A DNA stretch of 37,435 nucleotides from Bacillota bacterium (GTDB lineage Bacteria; Bacillota; Bacilli; Paenibacillales; NBRC-103111): positions 1-37,435 of the forward strand of contig JAEWMH010000017.1 of assembly GCA_023393235.1 (NCBI GenBank), given 5' to 3'. Numbering within the stretch: position 1 is the first letter of the stretch; every line of letters begins with the position of its first letter. Positions 30,937 to 37,435 of this stretch are shown here, piece after piece. The notes beneath the pieces are model-generated. The model searched no databases and was not told the origin of the DNA. It saw only the letters and a program-made list of their open reading frames with translations. The translations under genes were made by a program, and so were the position numbers.

Positions 30937-31188
30937 TTGTTTATCCATTTGGGCGGCGAGAAGATTATCCGTACGTCGGAGCTGGTCGGCATATTCGATT
31001 TATCCATCGAGAGAACGTCCAAGGTGACGAAGCAGTTTACCTCCCGCGCCGGAGATGAAGCGAAGGTGGAGGTTATCGGCGAAGAGGAATGCAAGTCTTT
31101 GGTCGTAACCCTGGACAAGGTGTATTACTCCCCCATTTCCTCCGCCACTCTCAAAAAGCGCGCGCATCACTTATACGTGAACGGATAA
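30937..31188 (+). CDS. remB: Extracellular matrix regulator RemB (YaaB, DUF370)
   Basis: An 83-residue protein of the DUF370/RemA-RemB family, which in B. subtilis supports biofilm-matrix expression. The start MFIHLGGEKIIRTSELVGIFDL and the ending VYYSPISSATLKKRAHHLY match B. subtilis YaaB closely. I chose TTG 30937, with GGGAGG eight bases upstream; the frame continues upstream for ten codons with no family match. It lies between recF and gyrB as in Bacillus. Confidence 0.9.
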   Translation: MFIHLGGEKIIRTSELVGIFDLSIERTSKVTKQFTSRAGDEAKVEVIGEEECKSLVVTLDKVYYSPISSATLKKRAHHLYVNG

Positions 31189-31222
31189 AAGAATTGAAAC
31201 ATGAAAAGTAGGTGAAAGGTCC

Positions 31223-33139
31223 ATGTCCGTCAACCCCAATACGTACGACGAGAACCAGATTCAGGTGCTGGAAGGCCTTGAAGCGGTGCGCAAGCGGCCG
31301 GGTATGTATATCGGCTCTACCAGCTCCCGCGGCCTGCATCACCTGGTATGGGAAGTCGTCGATAACAGCATTGACGAGGCCCTGGCCGGTTATTGCGACA
31401 AAATCGATGTCATTATCCATCAGGACAACAGCATAACGGTCATCGATAACGGCCGTGGCATCCCCGTCGGTGAAGAGAAAAAAACCAAGCGCCCCGCTCT
31501 TGAGGTGGTGCTTACGGTGCTGCATGCCGGCGGCAAGTTCGGCGGCGAAGGCTATAAGGTTTCCGGCGGTCTCCACGGTGTAGGCGTTTCGGTTGTTAAC
31601 GCGTTGTCCGAGCACTTGACGGCTACCGTTAAGCTAAAGGGTAAGGTATACCGCCAGGAATATAAACGCGGTACGCCCCAATATGACCTGAAGGTGATCG
31701 ATGAGCTGGATAACGAGGAAGAATCCGGCACGACCATTACCTTCAAGCCGGATGCGGAGATTTTTACCGAAACCACCGAATACGAATACGATATCCTGCA
31801 ATCCCGGATCCGGGAGCTGGCGTTCCTGAACAAGGGCATTCAGATTACCCTGACCGATGAGCGCACCGGCGTTCAGAACAGCTTCCACTACGAAGGCGGC
31901 ATCGCCCAATTTGTGGAGTTCCTGAACAGCAAGAAGGAAGCCATCCATGAAGTGATTTATGTGGAAGGCACCAAGGACAGCATTCAGGCGGAAATTGCCC
32001 TCCAGTACAACGAAGGGTATTCCGAGAATATCTATTCCTTCGCCAATAATATTCATACCCATGAGGGCGGAACCCATGAATCGGGCTTTAAGTCGGCTCT
32101 CACCCGGGTGCTGAATGATTATGCCCGCAAGTCCGGTGCCATCAAGGACAATGACCAGAACCTCAGCGGGGATGATGTCCGGGAAGGATTGACGGCGATT
32201 ATTTCCGTCAAGATTCCCGAACCCCAGTTTGAAGGCCAAACCAAGACCAAACTCGGCAACAGTGAAGCCAGAGGTATTGTGGAATCCATGTTCGCCGAGA
32301 AGCTCCAGGAATTTATGGATGAGCATCCGGCCGTCGCCAGACGGATTGTGGAGAAAGGCATCCAGGCCGCCCGTGCACGGGAAGCTGCCCGCAAGGCGCG
32401 TGAGCTTACCCGGCGCAAGGGAGCTCTTGAGGTCAGCTCTCTTCCTGGCAAGCTGGCGGACTGCTCCTCCCGGGACGCTTCCATCAGCGAGCTGTACATC
32501 GTGGAAGGCGACTCCGCCGGCGGCTCTGCCAAGTCCGGCCGGGATCGTCATTTCCAAGCTATCCTCCCTCTGCGGGGCAAGATCCTGAACGTAGAGAAGG
32601 CACGGCTGGACAGAATCCTGTCCAATGCGGAAATCCGGGCTATCATTACGGCCATGGGTACGGGGATCAGCGAGGATTTCGATATTTCCAAGGCCCGTTA
32701 CCATAAGCTGATTATTATGACGGATGCCGACGTGGACGGCGCCCATATCCGGACCCTGCTCCTGACCTTCTTCTTCCGCTACATGAGGCAGCTGATCGAA
32801 AGCGGTTATGTGTATATTGCACAGCCGCCGTTGTACAAGCTGGAGCGCAACAAGGTGGTGCGCTACGCCTACAACGAAGCCCAACGGGATAAGATCATGC
32901 AGGAATTCGGTGAGGGCTCCAAAGTGAATATCCAGCGCTACAAGGGTTTGGGCGAGATGAACCCGGGCCAGCTGTGGGAAACCACTATGGATCCGGAAGC
33001 CCGTACTCTCTTGCAGGTGAGCATCCAGGATGCCATTGAAGCGGACCTGATTTTTGACACCCTGATGGGGGACAATGTGGAGCCGCGCCGGGATTTCATC
33101 CAAGAGCATGCCAAATATGTGAAGAACCTGGATATTTAA
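31223..33139 (+). CDS. gyrB: DNA gyrase subunit B
   Basis: A 638-residue GHKL ATPase subunit of gyrase, which introduces negative supercoils with GyrA. The ATPase domain has EAVRKRPGMYIGS, VVDNSIDEA, DNGRGIPV and GGLHGVGVSVVNAL; the transducer follows. The TOPRIM domain starts VEGDSAGGSAKSGRDR, with Glu at about 428, and has MTDADVDGAHIRTLLL. The C-terminus contains YKGLGEMNPGQLWETTMDPE. AGGTGA lies upstream of the ATG. It is followed by a 193-base leader for gyrA with its own likely promoter. Confidence 0.97.
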   Translation: MSVNPNTYDENQIQVLEGLEAVRKRPGMYIGSTSSRGLHHLVWEVVDNSIDEALAGYCDKIDVIIHQDNSITVIDNGRGIPVGEEKKTKRPALEVVLTVLHAGGKFGGEGYKVSGGLHGVGVSVVNALSEHLTATVKLKGKVYRQEYKRGTPQYDLKVIDELDNEEESGTTITFKPDAEIFTETTEYEYDILQSRIRELAFLNKGIQITLTDERTGVQNSFHYEGGIAQFVEFLNSKKEAIHEVIYVEGTKDSIQAEIALQYNEGYSENIYSFANNIHTHEGGTHESGFKSALTRVLNDYARKSGAIKDNDQNLSGDDVREGLTAIISVKIPEPQFEGQTKTKLGNSEARGIVESMFAEKLQEFMDEHPAVARRIVEKGIQAARAREAARKARELTRRKGALEVSSLPGKLADCSSRDASISELYIVEGDSAGGSAKSGRDRHFQAILPLRGKILNVEKARLDRILSNAEIRAIITAMGTGISEDFDISKARYHKLIIMTDADVDGAHIRTLLLTFFFRYMRQLIESGYVYIAQPPLYKLERNKVVRYAYNEAQRDKIMQEFGEGSKVNIQRYKGLGEMNPGQLWETTMDPEARTLLQVSIQDAIEADLIFDTLMGDNVEPRRDFIQEHAKYVKNLDI

Positions 33140-33166
33140 TCCTGTCTGCATGGATCGGATTATCCG

Positions 33167-33204
33167 TAGGACCGGACAAACAGAACCGTTTGCAGCCGGT
33201 CCTA
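33167..33204 (+). promoter_or_regulatory. Nested hairpin in the gyrB-gyrA gap
   Basis: TAGGACCGG pairs perfectly with CCGGTCCTA (9 bp) and encloses a second 5-bp stem, CAAAC/GTTTG. The exit is TTCGTAATATAAT, so it could slow gyrB read-through while a promoter takes over for gyrA. Confidence 0.55.
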
Positions 33205-33217
33205 TTCGTAATATAAT
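33190..33217 (+). promoter_or_regulatory. Predicted gyrA promoter
   Basis: A perfect TATAAT at 33212-33217 with TTGCAG 16 bp upstream. The -35 is weak and overlaps the 3' arm of the nested hairpin. Confidence 0.5.
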
Positions 33218-33332
33218 AGAATTTGATGCAAAATCGTCTGGTTATAGGAAAATGTTATTTTTCCCCGCCCAACCGGCGAACCAATGGTGATCTGCCGCAT
33301 GTGCGGTTCCCATAATGCGTAGGGGGTTCATA

Positions 33333-35834
33333 ATGGCTGAAGAAATCAGATCGGAAATCAAGGAACGGGATATTGGCTCGGAGATGAAGGAATCGTTCAT
33401 GGACTATGCCATGAGCATTATCGTCAGCCGGGCGCTGCCGGATGTCCGGGACGGGCTTAAGCCGGTTCACCGGAGAATTCTGTACGCCATGTCCGAGCTG
33501 GGCATGTCACCTGACAAGCCCCACAAGAAATCGGCGCGGATCGTCGGCGAAGTCATCGGTAAATACCATCCCCATGGCGATTCGGCTGTATACGAAACCA
33601 TGGTCCGGATGGCGCAGGATTTCTCCATGCGGTATATGCTGGTGGATGGCCACGGCAACTTCGGCTCCATCGATGGGGATGCGGCGGCGGCTATGCGGTA
33701 CACGGAAGCGCGCCTGTCCAAAATCGCCATGGAGCTTTTACGGGATATCAATAAAGAGACCATTGATTTCCAACCCAACTATGACGGTGAAGAGCACGAG
33801 CCTGTGGTGCTGCCCTCCCGTTTCCCCAACCTTCTGGTTAACGGGGTATCCGGGATTGCCGTAGGGATGGCCACGAATATTCCGCCGCATAATCTAGGTG
33901 AGGTGATCGATGGAATTCAGCATCTGATTGAGTTCCCTGATGCTACCTCTATGGATCTGATGACCTTTATCAAGGGTCCGGACTTCCCCACCGGCGGTTA
34001 CATTATCGGCCGCGAGGGCATCCGCTCCGCTTACAATACAGGCCGCGGCTCCGTCACCATGCGGGCCAAGGTCAATATCGAGGATCATAACGGCAAAGCC
34101 CGCATCATCGTGTACGAGCTGCCGTATCAAGTCAATAAAGCCCGTCTGGTGCAGAATATCGCCGAGCTGGTCCGGGAAAAGCGGATCGACGGGATTACCG
34201 ACCTTCGGGATGAATCCGACCGCAACGGCATGCGGATGGTCATTGAGCTGCGCCGGGATGTAAATCCCAATGTGGTGCTGAATAACCTGTATAAGCATAC
34301 CGCCATGCAGTCCAACTTCGGCATCAATATGCTGGCTTTGGTCAATAACCAACCCCAGATTTTGAGCCTGAAAGAAACGCTGTATCATTATCTCGAGCAC
34401 CAAAAATCGGTTATCCGCCGCAGAACGGAATATGAGCTGCGCAAGGCGGAGGCCAGAGCCCATATCCTGGAGGGCTTGCGCATTGCCTTGGACCATCTGG
34501 ACCGGGTGATTGCCCTGATCCGCGGTTCCCGGACAACGGAGGAAGCCCGCAGCGGCTTGATGGAGCAATTCGGGCTTAGTGTCGAGCAGGCACAGGCTAT
34601 TCTCGACATGCGTCTGCAGCGCCTGACTGGTCTGGAACGGGAGAAGATCGAAGAGGAATATCAGGAGCTGATGAAGAAAATCAACGAATACAAGGCTATT
34701 CTTGCTGATGAGCAGCTGATTCTGGCCATCATTAGCGAGGAGCTGAAGGAAATCCGCGACAAGTATGCGGATGAACGGCGTTCGGAGATTACCATCGGCG
34801 AAGAGAGCATTCTGGATGAGGATCTGATTCCCCAAGAGGATGTGATTATTACCATCTCCCACACCGGCTATATCAAACGTCTTCCGGTTCATACCTACAA
34901 GGCCCAGAAGCGCGGGGGCAAGGGTGTAATCGGCATGGACACCAAGGAATCCGACTTTGTCGAACACTTGTTCGTGAGTAATACTCACCACTACTTGATG
35001 TTCTTCACCGATAAGGGCAAGGCTTACCGTCTGAAAGCCTATGAAATTCCGGACCTGAGCCGGACTGCCCGCGGAACACCGATTATTAACCTGATCCAAA
35101 TCGAGCAGGGTGAAAAAATCAGCGCCGTTATTCCGGTAGAGGATTTCAACTCGGCGCAGAACCTCTTCTTTGCCACCGAGCAGGGAATTGTGAAGAAGAC
35201 TCCGCTTGAGGATTATTCCAATATCCGCAAGGTCGGACTGATTGCCATTGGCCTGCGGGAGGATGACAAGCTGATTGGTGTCCGTCTGACCGACGGCAAC
35301 AAGGAAATCGTCATGGGTACCAAGGACGGCATGTCCATCCGCTTCCCGGAAGGGGATGTGCGGCCGATGGGACGCTCCGCTACAGGGGTGAAGGGCATCC
35401 AGCTGTCTGAAGGGGATGCGGTTATCGATATGGATATTATCGATCCGTCCAGCAGCGTACTGATCGTAACCTCCAAGGGTTATGGGAAACGGACACCTGT
35501 TGAGGACTACCGTATTCAAACCCGCGGCGGTAAGGGTATTAAAACCCTGAACATCACAGCCAAAAACGGTCCGGTTGTTGGCCTGAAAGTAGTAGAGGAA
35601 GACGAGGACCTGATGATTATCACCTCACAAGGCACCATTATCCGTATGAGCATTGACGGCATTTCCGAAATGGGCCGGAACACCCAAGGGGTACGCCTGA
35701 TCAACATCAAGGATGATGATGAGGTTTCCACTGTGACCCGGGTCCAAAAGAACGAGAATGATCCGGAATCCGACGCCGAAAATGAAGCTGAATCCGAAGT
35801 GGAAGCGGACGGACAGGAAGAAGCCGGAGAATAA
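33333..35834 (+). CDS. gyrA: DNA gyrase subunit A
   Basis: An 833-residue gyrase A subunit. The breakage domain has Ser84 and Glu88 in HPHGDSAVYE (quinolone-sensitive residues) and the catalytic Tyr123 in AAMRYTEARL. The coiled-coil tower is followed by a C-terminal beta-pinwheel with the GyrA box QKRGGKG. The last about 25 residues are highly acidic (ESDAENEAESEVEADGQEE), an addition beyond the pinwheel. The start is ATG 33333 (MAEEIRSEI), with GGGGG six bases upstream; an ATG six codons earlier is not needed. It ends in a strong terminator. Confidence 0.97.
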   Translation: MAEEIRSEIKERDIGSEMKESFMDYAMSIIVSRALPDVRDGLKPVHRRILYAMSELGMSPDKPHKKSARIVGEVIGKYHPHGDSAVYETMVRMAQDFSMRYMLVDGHGNFGSIDGDAAAAMRYTEARLSKIAMELLRDINKETIDFQPNYDGEEHEPVVLPSRFPNLLVNGVSGIAVGMATNIPPHNLGEVIDGIQHLIEFPDATSMDLMTFIKGPDFPTGGYIIGREGIRSAYNTGRGSVTMRAKVNIEDHNGKARIIVYELPYQVNKARLVQNIAELVREKRIDGITDLRDESDRNGMRMVIELRRDVNPNVVLNNLYKHTAMQSNFGINMLALVNNQPQILSLKETLYHYLEHQKSVIRRRTEYELRKAEARAHILEGLRIALDHLDRVIALIRGSRTTEEARSGLMEQFGLSVEQAQAILDMRLQRLTGLEREKIEEEYQELMKKINEYKAILADEQLILAIISEELKEIRDKYADERRSEITIGEESILDEDLIPQEDVIITISHTGYIKRLPVHTYKAQKRGGKGVIGMDTKESDFVEHLFVSNTHHYLMFFTDKGKAYRLKAYEIPDLSRTARGTPIINLIQIEQGEKISAVIPVEDFNSAQNLFFATEQGIVKKTPLEDYSNIRKVGLIAIGLREDDKLIGVRLTDGNKEIVMGTKDGMSIRFPEGDVRPMGRSATGVKGIQLSEGDAVIDMDIIDPSSSVLIVTSKGYGKRTPVEDYRIQTRGGKGIKTLNITAKNGPVVGLKVVEEDEDLMIITSQGTIIRMSIDGISEMGRNTQGVRLINIKDDDEVSTVTRVQKNENDPESDAENEAESEVEADGQEEAGE

Positions 35835-35847
35835 AGCTTGTTTATGA

Positions 35848-35872
35848 GCGGGGGCTAACCCCCGCTTTTTTT
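35848..35872 (+). terminator. Terminator after gyrA
   Basis: A 7-bp GC stem GCGGGGG/CCCCCGC around CTAA, followed by TTTTTTT. It is a strong intrinsic terminator 13 bases after the gyrA stop. Confidence 0.95.
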
Positions 35873-35886
35873 GTTTTAATTCGTCA

Positions 35887-35915
35887 TAGACGGTTTCACA
35901 ATTTTCCCCTACAAT
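35887..35915 (+). promoter_or_regulatory. Predicted promoter of the HD-GYP gene
   Basis: TAGACG, a 17-bp spacer and TACAAT lie 45 bases before the start codon, just after the gyrA terminator. Confidence 0.6.
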
Positions 35916-35960
35916 GAACATGTTACAGATAAGTATGTTGCTCTGAACGGAGGAATAACC

Positions 35961-37031
35961 ATGGCGATTGTACCCTTGTCGCAGTTGAAAATTGGCGACA
36001 AATTAACCGAACCGGTGCTTACCAAACGTGGGAGCCTGCTTTTTGACAAAGGAACGGTTATCCTCCAGCGCGAGCTTGATATTCTGCAGGCCTTCTTGAT
36101 TCCCGTCGTCACCATTGACGGTAAGCGGGAAACCGTGGATGTGGAAACGGGCAAAGCCGAGGAAACGGAGCAGAAGGTCTCCCAGGCCTCCCCTCTGTCT
36201 GTTGAATATGATAAGCTGCTGGCTTTGTTCCGCAAGGTGATGTTTACACTCCGGTCCGGTGGTCCCCTGCCACTCCTGGAGATCCGGCAGCGTCTGGAGG
36301 CGCTTCTGCAGCAAGCGGACCATTACAATATACTGAAGTTTACACCCAGCCCGTTTCATGTCAGGGATTATCTCCTGCATAACAGTATTATGACGGCACT
36401 TACCGCTTACCAGATGGCCAAATGGCTGGAGATGCCGGCTAAGGACTGGATCCCGGTTGCATTGGGCGGACTGCTGCATGATATCGGCAATGCGAAGGTG
36501 GATGAAAACATTCTGGAGAAAAAGGGTTCCTTGACTCATGTGGAGCGCGAGGAAGTCCGCGCCCATACGGTAGCAGGCTATCAGATGCTCAAGAATGTGC
36601 CTGGGCTTAATGAAGGGGTCAAGCTCTCCGCGATCCAGCATCATGAGCGGGAGGACGGAACAGGCTATCCCCTGGCGGTAAAACGGGACAAAATTCACCC
36701 GTATGCCAAGATCATCGCCATTGCCGACACTTACCATGCCATGACCAGTCCCCGCTATTATAAGCAAAGCCTGTCCCCCTATGCAGCTCTGGAGGCTTTG
36801 CAGGCAGAGTCCTTCGGCAAGCTGGATCCCGCTCTGGTGAAGCTGTTTATTCAGAAAACCGCCTCCTTCACCAACGGCACCATTGTCCGGCTCAGCAACG
36901 GGCAGGTCGGAGCTATTGTATTTACGGATCCCAATGCGCCTACCCGGCCCTGGGTGAATACCAACGGCAGAATCGTCAATCTCACCTCGGACCGTGAACT
37001 TTGTATCCAGGAGATACTGCAAATCTCCTGA
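35961..37031 (+). CDS. HD-GYP domain protein (likely cyclic-di-GMP phosphodiesterase)
   Basis: A 356-residue soluble protein. The N-terminal region (about 1-130) has no recognised domain apart from a beta-rich start (VPLSQLKIGDKLTEPVLTKRG). The HD-GYP domain has His140, the HD pair H173-D174 in GGLLHDIGNAKV, AHTVAGYQML, the HH pair at 227-228, DGTGYP (GYP at 235-237), and IAIADTYHAMTS. All catalytic metal ligands appear intact, so cyclic-di-GMP hydrolysis is likely. No membrane or receiver domain is seen. GGAGG lies upstream of the ATG. It sits between gyrA and an rRNA operon with its own promoter and terminator. Confidence 0.92.
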   Translation: MAIVPLSQLKIGDKLTEPVLTKRGSLLFDKGTVILQRELDILQAFLIPVVTIDGKRETVDVETGKAEETEQKVSQASPLSVEYDKLLALFRKVMFTLRSGGPLPLLEIRQRLEALLQQADHYNILKFTPSPFHVRDYLLHNSIMTALTAYQMAKWLEMPAKDWIPVALGGLLHDIGNAKVDENILEKKGSLTHVEREEVRAHTVAGYQMLKNVPGLNEGVKLSAIQHHEREDGTGYPLAVKRDKIHPYAKIIAIADTYHAMTSPRYYKQSLSPYAALEALQAESFGKLDPALVKLFIQKTASFTNGTIVRLSNGQVGAIVFTDPNAPTRPWVNTNGRIVNLTSDRELCIQEILQIS

Positions 37032-37061
37032 TGGAGTTTACCACCTATATTATGAATAAGG

Positions 37062-37095
37062 GCCTCAAGCCGGTTGTCCGGTTTGAGGCTTTTTT
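37062..37095 (+). terminator. Terminator after the HD-GYP gene
   Basis: GCCTCAAGCCGG pairs with CCGGTTTGAGGC around TTGT (one G-T pair), followed by TTTTTT. A strong intrinsic terminator that insulates the rRNA operon. Confidence 0.92.
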
Positions 37096-37146
37096 GTGGG
37101 CTGAAACGGGTTTTCGAAGAGTTTCGACATTATTTTTGTAAAAGGA

Positions 37147-37176
37147 TTGACTTTCGACTTCGGGACATGATATATT
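37147..37176 (+). promoter_or_regulatory. rRNA operon promoter P1
   Basis: TTGACT, an 18-bp spacer and TATATT. A TTCGACA motif lies 18 bases upstream (37123-37129). The early transcript would contain TCGCCTCTT and a short hairpin CTCT-TCG-AGAG. Confidence 0.75.
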
Positions 37177-37240
37177 AATACTCGCCTCTTCGAGAGAGCA
37201 AGCTTGAAACGAAAGAAAAAAAGAAATTAAAAAATAAAGC

Positions 37241-37269
37241 TTGCAATCGAGTTGAGAATATGGTATATT
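37241..37269 (+). promoter_or_regulatory. rRNA operon promoter P2
   Basis: TTGCAA, a 17-bp spacer and TATATT, 94 bases after P1. It is preceded by an A-rich stretch that could act as an UP element. The early transcript again contains TCGCCTCTT and a hairpin CTCTT-GAAG-AAGAG. Confidence 0.8.
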
Positions 37270-37312
37270 AAAAAAGTCGCCTCTTGAAGAAGAGAACGAC
37301 GAGGAAAGAAAC

Positions 37313-37329
37313 GAGCTCCTTGAAAACTG
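37313..37329 (+). promoter_or_regulatory. rRNA leader antitermination boxA-like element
   Basis: GAGCTCCTTGAAAACTG resembles the Bacillus rRNA leader boxA (core CTTTGAAAACT). It would recruit NusB/NusE for antitermination of the rRNA operon. Confidence 0.65.
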
Positions 37330-37409
37330 AACAACGAGCAGCAAAACAATGAAGCCAAACGTTTGAACAATTGAGCAATCAGCTCTAACATAACGGTCTT
37401 CGGACCACT

Positions 37410-37435
37410 TTTATGGAGAGTTTGATCCTGGCTCA
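37410..37435 (+). rRNA. rrs: 16S ribosomal RNA (5' end, runs off the right edge)
   Basis: The last bases contain GAGAGTTTGATCCTGGCTCA, the universal 16S 5' sequence, preceded by TTTATG as in Bacillus. Just upstream GGTC-TTCG-GACC (37395-37406) forms a UUCG tetraloop hairpin that may be part of precursor processing. Confidence 0.97.

Noticed and set aside
31634..33151. A 505-codon open frame antisense to gyrB
   Set aside because: It mirrors the gyrB codon pattern, has no Shine-Dalgarno and no recognisable domain; a shadow of a long GC-biased gene.
33894..35519. A 541-codon open frame antisense to gyrA
   Set aside because: Same reason: it lies wholly within gyrA, is Leu/Gln/His-rich, and has no start signals or family.
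36003..37022. A 339-codon open frame antisense to the HD-GYP gene
   Set aside because: The plus-strand gene has intact catalytic motifs and an RBS; the antisense frame has neither.
1..37435. CRISPR arrays, insertion sequences, prophage genes, defence systems
   Set aside because: No regularly spaced repeats, transposase or integrase motifs, or phage genes were seen on either strand.

Overview
This window is the chromosomal replication-origin region of a low-to-moderate GC Gram-positive, endospore-forming bacterium, most likely of the Paenibacillaceae (Paenibacillus type). Signs are the order mnmE-mnmG-rsmG-noc-parA-parB to the left of dnaA and dnaN-yaaA-recF-remB-gyrB-gyrA to the right, spore genes (yyaC, spoIIIJ, jag), strong Shine-Dalgarno sequences, and an LplA/B/C plus YesM/YesN sugar-uptake cassette typical of Paenibacillus. 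Almost everything left of dnaA is on the minus strand and everything right of it on the plus strand, so genes run with the forks leaving oriC.

Left accessory part (1-14.2 kb): a partial zinc-dependent phospholipase C-like gene and a DUF4180 gene; yjzC; a five-gene operon read right to left (two ABC permeases, a solute-binding lipoprotein, a YesM-type histidine kinase and a YesN-type response regulator); a VOC/PhnB-like gene; tRNA-Ser(CGA); a NUDIX hydrolase; a truncated esterase (PAF-acetylhydrolase-like) remnant; a manganese catalase; a small anchored protein of unknown role; a divergent LysR/LysE pair; and a DUF3343-MscS-DUF951 operon.

Left core part (14.4-26.3 kb): spore protein yyaC, DUF4446, a class V aminotransferase, parB, parA, noc, a candidate 42-residue small ORF, rsmG, mnmG, mnmE, jag, spoIIIJ/yidC, rnpA and rpmH. 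Two perfect parS sites lie here, one inside parB and one between noc and rsmG.

Origin (26.3-28.4 kb): a bipartite oriC with DnaA-box clusters on both sides of dnaA. The downstream cluster leads into a DnaA-trio tract and an AT-rich stretch, arranged as in the Bacillus subtilis unwinding region.

Right core part (28.4-37.4 kb): dnaN, yaaA, recF, remB (yaaB), gyrB, gyrA, an HD-GYP phosphodiesterase gene, then tandem rRNA promoters, a boxA-like antitermination leader and the first bases of a 16S rRNA gene at the right edge.

The core is conserved. The parts that deserve attention are regulatory: a small ORF next to parS whose ribosome-binding site is enclosed in a hairpin, a repeat-and-hairpin leader before parA, composite hairpins around rpmH/rnpA and between the solute-binding protein and kinase genes, a probable ATC start codon, and tandem rRNA promoters whose transcripts begin with matching hairpins. 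No insertion sequence, prophage or CRISPR array was seen.
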